The notes under the pieces: generated by a model
Told to the model about the DNA's origin: nothing
What the model saw: the letters and a program-made list of their open reading frames with translations, nothing else
Databases searched by the model: none
Assembly: GCA_003445555.1 (NCBI GenBank)
Contig: DMDI01000041.1
Location: forward strand, 1 to 7,122
Direction: 5' to 3'
Origin: Desulfotomaculum sp.
Lineage (GTDB): Bacteria; Bacillota; Desulfotomaculia; Desulfotomaculales; Nap2-2B
DNA: 7,122 bases
Shown: positions 1-5,831 of the stretch, piece by piece
Layout: every line of letters starts with the position of its first letter
Numbering within the stretch: the first letter of the stretch is position 1
Program-made: the position numbers and the translations under genes

Positions 1-2229
1 ACCGTTTAGTTCCCACAATTCTTCGGTAATAGGCGGGGCAAAAGGCGCCAGGGGCAAAAGGACACTTTCCAGCGCGGCCGATGCCACCTGAGGGTCACGG
101 TCTGTTTCGGGTACCTCTTTGTACTGGTAAAGAGCATTAACCAGTTCCATAATGGCGCTTAAAGCGGTATTAAAGTTAAAGCGTTGGGTGGTATCCTCCG
201 TAACCTTCTTGATTGTCTGGTGGGTAAGCCGGCGGATAGTTTGATTGATTCCCTTTGGTTCGGCCTTTCTTTTATTAGAGCTTACGTTTTGCAGACCCCA
301 TTCAGTCGTTACCAATCGCCAAACGCGGTTTAAAAACCGGGAGCAACCCTCTACCCCTTGCTCACTCCACTCTAAATCCCGCTCCGGGGGAGCCGCAAAA
401 AGGACAAAAAGGCGTACCGTATCCGCCCCGTATGCATTTACCATTTCCTCGGGACTAACTACATTACCTTTTGACTTTGACATTTTCGCCCCGTCTTTTA
501 AAACCATCCCCTGGGTAAGCATATTAGTAAATGGTTCCGTATTACTAATTAGATTTAAGTCATAAAGAAATTTAGTAAAAAACCGGGCGTAAAGCAAGTG
601 TAAAATAGCGTGTTCAATCCCTCCAATGTACTGATCCACGGGTAACCATACATCCACTTTTTTCTTGTCCCACGGGCCTTTTTCCTCCCGGGGGCCGGTA
701 AAACGATAGTAATACCAGGAAGAGCAAATAAAAGTATCCATGGTATCTGTTTCCCGCTGCGCCGGGCCCCCGCACTTGGGACAAGTAGTGTGTAAAAATA
801 CCGCACAATCAGCTAAAGGAGATTGTCCGGTAGGCTTAAAAGCTACCTCGCGGGGGAGCAGAACAGGTAAATCCTTTTCCGGAACCGGTACCTGACCACA
901 TTTTGCACAGTAAACAATGGGAATTGGCGCTCCCCAGTACCGCTGCCGGGAAATAAGCCAATCCCGCAGGCGGTAGTTTACCTGGCGACAACCCAGGTTA
1001 TTAACTTCTAAATATTCACTTACGGCTTTTTTCCCTTTTTCGCTGGGCAATCCGTTAAACGGTCCTGAATTAACCATTACCCCTTCATCAAGGTAAGCGG
1101 CAGTTAAAGAGTCGGGCTCAGTGTCTTTTAAATCAACTGGCTGAATAACTACTTTAACGGGCAGCTTATATTTTTGGGCAAACTCAAAGTCCCGCTGGTC
1201 GTGGGCCGGCACCCCCATTACGGCTCCGGTGCCATACTCCAGTAAAACATAATTGGCAACATAAATCGGGATTTGTTCTTGGCTTATGGGATTCAAGCAG
1301 TATGCGCCGGTAAAAATACCTTCCTTTTCTACCGTGGTGGCCGTACGCATTATTTCACTTAAATTGCGGACCCGCTGGATAAAAGCGCGTACTGCCCCGG
1401 CTTGTTCTTTGCCGGCAAGCACTTTTTCCACTAACGGATGCTCCGGAGCCAGGACCAGGTAAGTAACGCCAAACAAAGTGTCCGGACGGGTGGTAAATAC
1501 TTCAATTTCTTCAGCCAGCTCTTCCACCTTAAATTTAATTTTAATTCCTTCGCTCCGCCCAATCCAATGCTCCTGCATAATCTTTACTTTTTCAGGCCAT
1601 CCCTTAAGTTGCCCTAAATCATTTAGCAACTTTTCGGCGTACGCCGTAATTTTAAGAAACCATTGGGCTAACTCATGTTTTTCTACTTCGGACTTGCAAC
1701 GCTCACAAACCCCTTCTTTTACTTGTTCGTTGGCCAGTACCGTGGCGCAGGAAGGGCACCAGTTAACGGCAGCCATCTTTTTATAGGCTAAACCATGATG
1801 ATAAAATTGTAAAAACAACCACTGGGTCCACTTATAATAACCAGGGTGACAAGTAGCAAACTCTCGCCGCCAGTCATAACTGAAGCCAAGCTGTTTCAAC
1901 TGCTGACGCATAGTATTTATGTTATCCATGGTCCAGTCCGCCGGATGGATATCACCGTGTTTAATGGCGGCATTTTCCGCCGGAAGGCCAAAAGCGTCCC
2001 AGCCCATGGGGTGAAGTACATTATAGCCCAGCATTGTTTTGCTACGGGCCACCACGTCGCCAATAGCGTAATTTCGCATATGCCCCATGTGTAATTTTCC
2101 GGATGGATAAGGAAACATTTCTAAACAATAATACTTTGGATTAGAGCTAAAATCAGGTACCGCGTATAGTTCATCCTTTTCCCAACGTTCTTGCCACTTT
2201 CTTTCAATTTCTTGAAAATTATACCTCAT
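1..2229 (-). CDS. leuS: Leucyl-tRNA synthetase, C-terminus cut by window edge
   Basis: Class Ia aminoacyl-tRNA synthetase charging tRNA-Leu in the cytoplasm. The minus frame is open for 743 codons from ATG 2229 to the left edge; reading spot-checked in every third of the gene stayed in one frame. Visible landmarks: the HIGH signature as HMGH (residues 47-50); a first zinc knuckle C158/C161/C175/C178; the CP1 editing domain with TTRPD (246-250) and HDQRD (343-347, containing the conserved editing Asp); a second CxxC pair set C441/C444 and C483/C486; and KMSKS (582-586). Bacterial LeuRS is usually a little over 800 residues, so about 60-80 residues of the C-terminal domain are missing. The start is supported by GGGAGG at 2240-2235, five bases from the ATG. 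It appears monocistronic at its 5' end, with its own promoter. There is no sign of transfer or decay. Confidence 0.98.
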   Translation of the reverse strand, partial: MRYNFQEIERKWQERWEKDELYAVPDFSSNPKYYCLEMFPYPSGKLHMGHMRNYAIGDVVARSKTMLGYNVLHPMGWDAFGLPAENAAIKHGDIHPADWTMDNINTMRQQLKQLGFSYDWRREFATCHPGYYKWTQWLFLQFYHHGLAYKKMAAVNWCPSCATVLANEQVKEGVCERCKSEVEKHELAQWFLKITAYAEKLLNDLGQLKGWPEKVKIMQEHWIGRSEGIKIKFKVEELAEEIEVFTTRPDTLFGVTYLVLAPEHPLVEKVLAGKEQAGAVRAFIQRVRNLSEIMRTATTVEKEGIFTGAYCLNPISQEQIPIYVANYVLLEYGTGAVMGVPAHDQRDFEFAQKYKLPVKVVIQPVDLKDTEPDSLTAAYLDEGVMVNSGPFNGLPSEKGKKAVSEYLEVNNLGCRQVNYRLRDWLISRQRYWGAPIPIVYCAKCGQVPVPEKDLPVLLPREVAFKPTGQSPLADCAVFLHTTCPKCGGPAQRETDTMDTFICSSWYYYRFTGPREEKGPWDKKKVDVWLPVDQYIGGIEHAILHLLYARFFTKFLYDLNLISNTEPFTNMLTQGMVLKDGAKMSKSKGNVVSPEEMVNAYGADTVRLFVLFAAPPERDLEWSEQGVEGCSRFLNRVWRLVTTEWGLQNVSSNKRKAEPKGINQTIRRLTHQTIKKVTEDTTQRFNFNTALSAIMELVNALYQYKEVPETDRDPQVASAALESVLLPLAPFAPPITEELWELNG

Positions 2230-2273
2230 ATTTTCCTCCCGCTTTTAAAGCTACCGCCGGTTTTACCACGGGT

Positions 2274-2302
2274 ATTTTACTATAAAAACCAGTAAGAAGC
2301 AA
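2274..2302 (-). promoter_or_regulatory. Sigma-A-type promoter of leuS
   Basis: On the minus strand TTGCTT (2302-2297) is followed by a 17-bp spacer and TAAAAT (2279-2274). The predicted start near 2267 gives a leader of only about 38 bases before the ATG. This is too short for a T-box riboswitch, which many Bacillota use on leuS. Confidence 0.65.
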
Positions 2303-2310
2303 TTAAAGTT

Positions 2311-2327
2311 GCCCGGACTAACCGGGC
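2311..2327. repeat. Perfect 6-bp hairpin between terminator and leuS promoter
   Basis: GCCCGG and CCGGGC are separated by five bases. Neither strand has a real T-run after it, so it is not called a terminator on its own. It could be a secondary stop or an operator-like site. Confidence 0.4.
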
Positions 2328-2335
2328 TTAAAAGC

Positions 2336-2362
2336 AAAAAATCCCGTCATATACCGACGAGA
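2336..2362 (-). terminator. Intrinsic terminator between the DUF2283 cassette and leuS
   Basis: On the minus strand the 7-bp stem TCTCGTC/GACGGGA (one G-U) with a 7-base loop is followed directly by six T residues (2341-2336). It lies after the attC-like site and before the leuS promoter, so it insulates leuS from the cassette genes. Confidence 0.7.
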
Positions 2363-2370
2363 GATTTACC

Positions 2371-2429
2371 GCTAGAACGATAAAGCTCAGCCGCCGCCGT
2401 GGGCGGTCGGCTGCAGCGAGTTGTTAAGC
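2371..2429 (-). repeat. attC-like cassette recombination site D
   Basis: Minus-strand order: GCTTAAC (2429-2423, fits RYYYAAC), then an imperfect palindrome with GCTGCAGCCG paired to CGGCTGAGC leaving one unpaired G on the left arm, a CCGCC-CAC-GGCGG tip, and GTTCTAG (2378-2372) at the far side. The far core keeps GTT but not the purine triplet of GTTRRRY. Pairing extends outside the cores (TTACCGCT 2434-2427 with AGCGGTAA 2373-2366). The stop codon of the DUF2283 gene lies inside the first core, as is common in integron cassettes. The extra base on the left arm agrees with minus-strand orientation. A plain structured 3' end is the alternative. Confidence 0.5.
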
Positions 2430-2633
2430 GGTAACTTCCTTCTCTATTTGTTGGTAAGATATGTCTGGCAGATGGGCTGTTGTTTTCGCATGTTCAATCG
2501 TCATGCTAACAAGATTGCCGTTTTCATCAATGTCGATGTATACATTCTCTGATATTTCTCGGGTTTCTTTTACCGGGTTTTCTGCAAATTCCACCAAGGC
2601 AGTATCAGTATCGCTAAAATATTTTATTTTCAT
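2424..2633 (-). CDS. DUF2283 family small protein, probable antitoxin-like partner
   Basis: A 69-residue protein that resembles the DUF2283 family: N-terminal MKIKYFSDTDTALVEF, a central ENVYIDIDENGNLVSMTIEHA stretch and a short polar tail. The family has no established biochemical role. It is commonly found next to DUF4258-type genes in an arrangement like a toxin-antitoxin pair, and the DUF4258-like gene here lies at 4737-4492 on the same strand, beyond the IS110 element. AGGAGGT (2647-2641) stands seven bases from ATG 2633. The stop TAA overlaps the first core of attC-like site D. After the insertion the gene has lost its upstream partner, and no clear new promoter is visible, so its expression is uncertain. 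Family assignment is from recognised sequence pattern; the antitoxin role is inference. Confidence 0.85.
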   Translation of the reverse strand: MKIKYFSDTDTALVEFAENPVKETREISENVYIDIDENGNLVSMTIEHAKTTAHLPDISYQQIEKEVTA

Positions 2634-2673
2634 AAGTTACACCTCCTATCTCTTTTTTTGAAAAAACATCTTT

Positions 2674-2688
2674 TAATATCTCCGTTAT
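2674..2688 (-). repeat. Candidate right-end inverted repeat of the IS110-type element
   Basis: Read outward on the minus strand, ATAACGGAGATATTA matches ATAACTGGAGGTTATTA at the left end (4457-4473, plus) at 14 of 15 positions when two single-base gaps are allowed. Both are followed outward by a T-run and CAAA. An alternative right end is the weaker match AGATTATTAAC at 2941-2931. Confidence 0.4.
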
Positions 2689-2744
2689 TCTTAGAATTAC
2701 GAAGAATTTAGATCCTTGGTCCTTAAATCTTTTACAGCAGCAGA

Positions 2745-2893
2745 GGCTGTGGGTATGTGGACAACACGCAGTGTTGCCCAAGCAGGTGTGGAGCTTGTGG
2801 GTAACCCTGCTTTTGGAGGGTTATCCATAAATCCACGCCTGCGGCATATCCACAGCCAGGTTTCTACCCGTAGCAGGTAACCGGCTGCGGGGT
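2745..2893 (+). ncRNA. Nested multi-helix element, candidate plus-strand structured RNA
   Basis: Hand-read helices on the plus strand: P1 2745-2757 with 2845-2857 (13 bp); P2 2762-2767 with 2771-2776 (6 bp, GCA loop); P3 2782-2792 with 2832-2842 (11 bp); P4 2799-2808 with 2817-2826 (10 bp), nested in P3; and P5 2866-2874 with 2884-2893 (9 bp, one bulged G). P2 and P3-P4 sit inside P1 as a three-way junction. The non-Watson-Crick pairs (G2753-T2849, T2787-G2837, G2801-T2824, T2871-G2887) are all G-U on the plus strand and would be A-C mismatches on the minus strand. No convincing promoter was found. A DNA-level palindrome (non-autonomous element or protein-binding array) is the alternative. 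Confidence 0.45.
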
Positions 2894-2958
2894 GTCCCTG
2901 TCTTTTCAGCGGGCCGCATCTGCAGGCCAAGTTAATAATCTTGTTAATACAACCGATC

Positions 2959-3108
2959 TTATCCCAAAACTCACCCTATCATGTCTCGCTGGGTCTATGC
3001 CCTTACATTCCTTCGTTCTGTTTTATGGGATAAAAGCGGAGATAGTATTTAAGCTTAAATGCTGCCTCATTGGGCTAATGGAGGTCTCCTCCTTATCTCC
3101 GCTTTATC
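2959..3108 (-). ncRNA. Candidate bridge RNA region of the IS110-type element
   Basis: This starts 15 bases after the transposase stop on the same strand. Hairpin A pairs 3094-3108 with 3029-3044 (15 bp, one bulged A) around a 49-base loop that contains GGAGG/CCTCC (3080-3092) and the 14-bp palindrome ATTTAAGCTTAAAT (3047-3060). Hairpin B pairs 3020-3033 with 2959-2970 (12 bp, a two-base bulge) around a loop of about 49 bases. A and B share 3029-3033, so their outer pairs compete. Two large-loop stems next to the recombinase resemble the target- and donor-binding loops described for IS110-family bridge RNAs. Guide-target complementarity has not been shown. Confidence 0.4.
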
Positions 3109-3123
3109 GGCGCGATTGGCTAC

Positions 3124-4403
3124 TTACGCAGCTTGTTTCATCTGGTTCTTTCTAAACTCGCCTAATACTAATTCTGCCTTGTATTCTGTTTGTTTTTTTA
3201 CTAAGCCATAGATTACGGTCACTATCTTCTTTGAGATTACTACGAGCGCTTGTTTCTTCTTTAAAGGATTGTTGGGCCGTGTTTTTAGGTATTGGTACAG
3301 CTCTTTCATCTCGGGGTTTACGGCAACCATGGTCCTAGCCATCTGGTATAACACATTCCTCAAATTCTTTCGGCCTCGCTTCGATATGCAGGTTCCGCTT
3401 ACATTCTTGCCTGAACTGTCTTCTACCAGGTTGTAACCGGCCATTCTGCTTATCTGACGGGGTGATCGAATCTCAAAGGATCTCCAATTTCACCTAAAAA
3501 ACTGGCTGCTGTCACTACGCCGATGCCTGGGATGCCGAGGATTATTTCTTTCATTCCTGTATCTTCCAACGCCAGTTCCATGGCGCTTTCTATCTGCTCA
3601 AGTTGCTTTGTTAACAGCTCCAATTCCTCAATCATGAGCCCTAATTTTAGCTTTGCTGATGCTATTCCGTAATTTACGCCTATGGAGTCTTTTGCTGTTT
3701 CTACAAGCCGCCGTGCTTTTTTTATGCCAACGGTCTTTTTTACGGCCCTTTTGATCTCGGCAAGCACCCCTTCTACGCCCAGTTCAAGTATCAGTGACGG
3801 AAATGGACAGGTCTTCATTATCTGCATCGAGGCTTTACCTTTTAGTGGATTTTTAAACACTGCCGCTATCTCCGGAAAATATTCATCCATTACTGCCGTG
3901 ATGGTGTTTTTTAAAGCATTATAACGCTTCATCAGGCTTATTCTTGAGTTTGATAGCACCCTCAGTTCTGCAAATGTATCTTGCGGCATGTAGACCTCAT
4001 AATATCTGCCATCACGGACCAATCTTGCTATAGTTAAGGCATCTTTTTTGTCACTCTTCGTGGGACTGTTGTCGTCAAGCTCTTTAGCACGTTTGGTATG
4101 ATATGGGTTGACCATTACTACTGTTAGATCGTTTAAAATTAAATAATTCGCAAGTGGTTTCCAGTAGTGGCCTGTCGGCTCCATCCCCACTATCACATTA
4201 TCCAGTTTCTTGAGCTTGCAAATGGTTTGGATACTTGATAAAATCCTCTCAAAACCGTATTTGTCGTTCTGGAACTTTAGGGCTTTGCCTAATTCCAGAC
4301 CACGGTAATCGGTGAATCTGGCCCATTGCAGATTTTTCGCGATATCGACTCCAATAATTAGTGTGTTCAGTGTGATTGCTTCCAATTTCTGATAGTTAAA
4401 CAT
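3124..4403 (-). pseudogene. IS110/IS1111-family transposase, split by a one-base frameshift
   Basis: The DNA recombinase of an IS110-type element. The first part (4403-3450) holds the N-terminal DEDD_Tnp_IS110 domain with its acidic residues: D20 in IIGVD, E75 in GMEPTGHYW, and D118 and D121 in SDKKDA. A helical linker follows, then the start of the Transposase_20 domain (IPGIGVVTAASFLGEIGDP). That frame ends after RFDHPVR. The remainder of Transposase_20, from RQISRMAGYN through SSGKNVSG to the end, continues in another frame down to 3126-3124. Adding one C to the CCCC run at 3462-3459 reads RFDHPRQISRMAGYN and gives one protein of about 426 residues, normal for the family. No slippery heptamer is evident, so programmed frameshifting is unlikely; a real deletion or a homopolymer sequencing error are the options. 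ATG 4403 has GGAGG (4417-4413) nine bases upstream. Confidence 0.95.
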
Positions 4404-4408
4404 TGTTT

Positions 4409-4471
4409 ATAGCCTCCGGTTTATGGTTTTTGTGCGTTTGGGAGCACACATCAATCATAACTGGAGGTTAT
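4409..4471 (-). promoter_or_regulatory. Left-end hairpin that can mask the transposase ribosome binding site
   Basis: ATAACCTCC (4471-4463, minus) can pair at 8 of 9 positions with GGAGGCTAT (4417-4409), which contains the transposase Shine-Dalgarno. A second stem TGTGTG/CGCACA (4450-4445 with 4436-4431) lies inside. Transcripts entering from outside would carry both arms. A transcript from the element's own promoter, starting near 4447, would lack the masking arm. Confidence 0.45.
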
Positions 4472-4482
4472 TAGTTTTTCAA
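4454..4482 (-). promoter_or_regulatory. Sigma-A-type promoter for the IS110-type transposase
   Basis: On the minus strand TTGAAA (4482-4477, 5 of 6) is followed by a 17-bp spacer and TATGAT (4459-4454, 5 of 6). The -35 box lies at or just outside the proposed element end, so the promoter may depend on flanking sequence or on the circle junction, as known for IS110-type circular intermediates. Confidence 0.6.
4457..4473 (+). repeat. Candidate left-end inverted repeat of the IS110-type element
   Basis: Read outward on the plus strand, ATAACTGGAGGTTATTA is the partner of the right-end repeat at 2674-2688. It also forms the outer arm of the left-end hairpin. Confidence 0.4.
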
Positions 4483-4491
4483 AGAGCATTT

Positions 4492-4737
4492 TCACGCATT
4501 ACAGGAATGCTCAAAGTCCCTATCAAAGAAAGCATTGTGAATTGTTTCTCCATCTTCAAGCAATATAACACGTAGGTATTTTCCCTCCTCTTCAATTTTT
4601 GCCCATTTTCTTATTCGCCCATCAGATTGTATTTCAGTTCGGACAGGATTCTTGACGGTGAAATCAATCCATTCATCTTTTATGTACGCTCTGTCAGGTC
4701 TTTGCCGTGTATAGAGAAAGTATTGTGTGTATTTCAT
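4492..4737 (-). CDS. DUF4258-like small protein, probable toxin-like partner of DUF2283
   Basis: An 81-residue protein that looks like the DUF4258-type family: N-terminal TRQRPDRAYIKDEWID, a middle DGRIRKWAKI, and a C-terminal KYLRVILLEDGETIHNAFFDRDF. The function of this family is not established. Its small size, beta-rich C-terminus and habit of lying directly upstream of DUF2283 genes suggest a type II toxin-antitoxin-like pair; this is inference. ATG 4737 is preceded by AGGTGGA (4753-4747), which overlaps the end of attC-like site C, so the gene starts immediately after the recombination site, as a cassette gene would. The ORF is intact. The IS110-type element begins about 20 bases beyond its stop and separates it from the DUF2283 gene at 2633-2424. 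No promoter of its own is visible; read-through from the toxin-antitoxin promoter at 5370-5398 is possible. Confidence 0.75.
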   Translation of the reverse strand: MKYTQYFLYTRQRPDRAYIKDEWIDFTVKNPVRTEIQSDGRIRKWAKIEEEGKYLRVILLEDGETIHNAFFDRDFEHSCNA

Positions 4738-4749
4738 TTATTCTATTCC

Positions 4750-4820
4750 ACCTAATGACAGGATCACTTGCGGCCATGAAGCGTAGTGGAATGGCGGTCA
4801 GGTGCATCTATTTGTTAGGC
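4750..4820 (-). repeat. attC-like cassette recombination site C
   Basis: On the minus strand GCCTAAC (4820-4814) lies five bases after the antitoxin stop and is followed by an imperfect palindrome, GATGCACCTGACCGCCAT against ATGGCCGCAAGTGATC. It closes with ATTAGGT (4756-4750), which differs from GTTRRRY only in the first base. The left arm carries the extra bases (for example GATgCAC against GTGATC), giving the same orientation as the neighbouring genes. The degenerate last core may reduce activity. Confidence 0.6.
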
Positions 4821-4824
4821 ACTT

Positions 4825-5073
4825 TCATTTTAAGCCTAGCTGTTCTCTGACCTCATTAAGAGTGAAAGTTCGGGGATTCTTAGAGCGTTCATCCAAAAAC
4901 TTCATCAACTCTTCATTCTCCCTGGTTAATTCAATCTCTCGCTCGAAATCATCAATCTCAGCAAGTAGAAACTCTTGCCCATCAGGTAATTTTAAAATTA
5001 TGTTTTCGTCCCTCGCTAGTTTCAAAAGCTCATTAATAGAGGGAATTCCCTCCCTAACCTCGATTGTCCTCAT
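4825..5073 (-). CDS. Antitoxin of the RelE/ParE-type module
   Basis: An 82-residue acidic, mostly helical protein. The N-terminal MRTIEVREGIPSINELLKLA and the central GQEFLLAEIDDFEREIEL are typical of the small antitoxins encoded next to RelE/ParE toxins. The tail KFLDERSKNPRTFTLNEVREQL would be the toxin-wrapping part. Its predicted job is to bind and neutralise the toxin encoded just upstream and, as in related systems, to repress their shared promoter. ATG 5073 overlaps the toxin stop (ATGA at 5073-5070), which indicates translational coupling. No separate ribosome binding site is obvious beyond the coupled junction. The stop is five bases before the first core of attC-like site C, so toxin, antitoxin and site form one cassette-like unit. 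Confidence 0.85.
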   Translation of the reverse strand: MRTIEVREGIPSINELLKLARDENIILKLPDGQEFLLAEIDDFEREIELTRENEELMKFLDERSKNPRTFTLNEVREQLGLK

Positions 5074-5363
5074 AGTTTAAATTCCTTTCCTTTGATAAGT
5101 AATGTGTTGTGCTCTTTCCATCCGATCGCTTTAATCTTAATCAATTTGTTATCCTTATCAACATCATAAAATACCCGCTTATTTCCTATTCGCAGTTCCC
5201 ACTTGGATAAGTCGTTTGGCCTCAACGACTTCCGATGCTTAGTACCTTTCGCTGGTTCCCAAGAGAGCTGCTCTTCAATGGTATCAAGAATCAGCGTTTG
5301 CTCGGATTTCTTAAACCATTTAAAATCTTCTAAGGCATCATCCGTAAGCTTAATCTGATACAT
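5070..5363 (-). CDS. RelE/ParE superfamily toxin, encoded ahead of its antitoxin
   Basis: A 97-residue basic protein of the RelE/ParE fold. It has an N-terminal strand and helices (MYQIKLTDDALEDFKWFKK), a KSLRPNDLSKWELRIG segment, a VFYDVDKDNKLIKIKAIGW strand pair and a basic tail KEHNTLLIKGKEFKL. Relatives are mRNA interferases acting on translating ribosomes or gyrase poisons; the sequence alone does not decide between these. The toxin gene precedes the antitoxin gene, the reverse of classical relBE, as in higBA-like modules. There is no good Shine-Dalgarno before ATG 5363. The -10 box ends six bases upstream, so the transcript may be leaderless. The gene begins about 50 bases after attC-like site B, so the promoter is carried within the cassette. 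Confidence 0.9.
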   Translation of the reverse strand: MYQIKLTDDALEDFKWFKKSEQTLILDTIEEQLSWEPAKGTKHRKSLRPNDLSKWELRIGNKRVFYDVDKDNKLIKIKAIGWKEHNTLLIKGKEFKL

Positions 5364-5369
5364 ACACCA

Positions 5370-5398
5370 ATTTTACTCTATGTTAGATACGTTTGCAA
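5370..5398 (-). promoter_or_regulatory. Promoter of the RelE-type toxin-antitoxin module
   Basis: On the minus strand TTGCAA (5398-5393) is followed by a 17-bp spacer and TAAAAT (5375-5370). Transcription should start at or next to the A of ATG 5363, giving a leaderless message. The promoter lies between attC-like site B and the toxin gene. Confidence 0.65.
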
Positions 5399-5413
5399 TA
5401 TCATAGTTTAGGA

Positions 5414-5479
5414 GCCTAACGCGCGCTTAAGGCGTGGCCCGCCGCAGGTGAGCCGTCGCCCTCGAAGCGCATGTTAGGC
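5414..5479 (-). repeat. attC-like cassette recombination site B (near-canonical)
   Basis: A 66-bp GC-rich imperfect palindrome in AT-richer surroundings, bounded by perfect cores GCCTAAC (5479-5473) and GTTAGGC (5420-5414) on the minus strand. Inside, GCGCTTCGAGG pairs with CCTTAAGCGC leaving an extra C on the left arm. Complementary cores, unequal arms and a length within the known 57-141 bp range are the hallmarks of integron attC sites. The unpaired base places the site in the same orientation as the minus-strand genes. Confidence 0.85.
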
Positions 5480-5613
5480 AGTCTCTTGTATGAATTGTTC
5501 AGCATCTCCGATGCCAACAACCGCTTACTGAAGGAGCTTTGACTCTAACCCTGATCTCCCTCAGCTATTTTTTGGCTACACCTTCACGCTACCGCATAAA
5601 GAAGCATTTTCTC

Positions 5614-5781
5614 TTACTTCAGAAAATCTCGAGCAGCCAGCGTTGCTTTTGTTATGTCTTCTAAGGGTAGCTTCTCCGCATACTCCCAGAGAATCACTTT
5701 CTTGATAAACTCCAACAAAGATATGTCTCTGTCTGATTCGGACAGAACTGCCTGAATCCTATTTAGCCCCCTAACCAGATT
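5614..5781 (-). pseudogene. Truncated small cassette ORF of unknown function
   Basis: An open minus-strand stretch of about 55 codons ending at TAA 5616-5614 and reading NRIQAVLSESDRDISLLEF, then a helical segment and ITKATLAARDFLK. It has no start codon of its own. Upstream the frame runs into the terminal sequence of the IS3-type remnant and a stop at 5796-5794. I read it as the C-terminal part of a small, mainly helical protein whose N-terminus was removed when the IS3-type element inserted. I do not recognise the family. It lies 135 bases ahead of attC-like site B; those bases (5480-5613) hold no gene I can support. The exact junction with the IS remnant is uncertain and lies somewhere between 5761 and 5793. 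Confidence 0.45.
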
Positions 5782-5822
5782 GGACAGATAGACTTAAATC
5801 TGGTAAATTAAAAAATAGGGGG
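5767..5822 (+). promoter_or_regulatory. Nested hairpin masking the ribosome binding site of the IS3-type remnant
   Basis: CCCCCTA (5767-5773) pairs perfectly with TAGGGGG (5816-5822), and inside it CCAGATT (5775-5781) pairs with AATCTGG (5797-5803). The AGGGGG at 5817-5822 is the likely ribosome binding site for TTG 5832, so incoming transcripts would be poorly translated. This is the same logic as the left-end hairpin of the IS110-type element. Confidence 0.4.
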
Positions 5823-5831
5823 ATGATTTAA

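Larger units (their letters stand above)
2674..4473 (-). mobile_element. IS110/IS1111-type insertion sequence, transposase frameshifted
   Basis: The element carries a DEDD (RuvC-like) plus Transposase_20 recombinase on the minus strand. It has a short non-coding left end (about 70 bases upstream of the ATG) and a long structured region downstream of the stop. A long 3' non-coding end is the layout of the IS1111 group, whose guide (bridge) RNA lies downstream of the recombinase. The boundaries given rest on a 15-17-bp subterminal inverted repeat and make a 1.8-kb element, longer than usual for the family. If the right end is instead near 2929, the element is about 1.55 kb, closer to family size, and 2660-2925 is separate DNA. 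The wider boundaries fit better with restoring a compact DUF4258-DUF2283 operon. No target duplication was recognised, as expected for IS110. Confidence 0.6.

Noticed and set aside
245..2094. Several 64-106-codon ORFs on both strands inside leuS
   Set aside because: They are shadows of the continuous leuS frame with no ribosome binding sites or recognisable products.
2252..2272. Sequence upstream of leuS reading CGTGGTAAAACCGGCGG on the minus strand, loosely like the T-box core
   Set aside because: It does not match the AGGGTGGNACCGCG core, it lies too close to the start codon, and no terminator or Stem I surrounds it.
2388..2413. GC-rich hairpin after DUF2283 considered as a terminator
   Set aside because: There is no T-run on either strand. 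It is better explained as the core of attC-like site D, with the true terminator at 2336-2362.
2697..2930. 77-codon minus-strand ORF
   Set aside because: It lies entirely over the nested palindromes, has Pro/Arg/Ser-rich low-complexity content and no ribosome binding site. It is a by-product of the structured element.
2931..2949. Direct repeat GTTAATA spaced by 12 bases, considered as a target duplication or iteron
   Set aside because: Only two short AT-rich copies occur, both on the same side of the IS, so they cannot be a target duplication.
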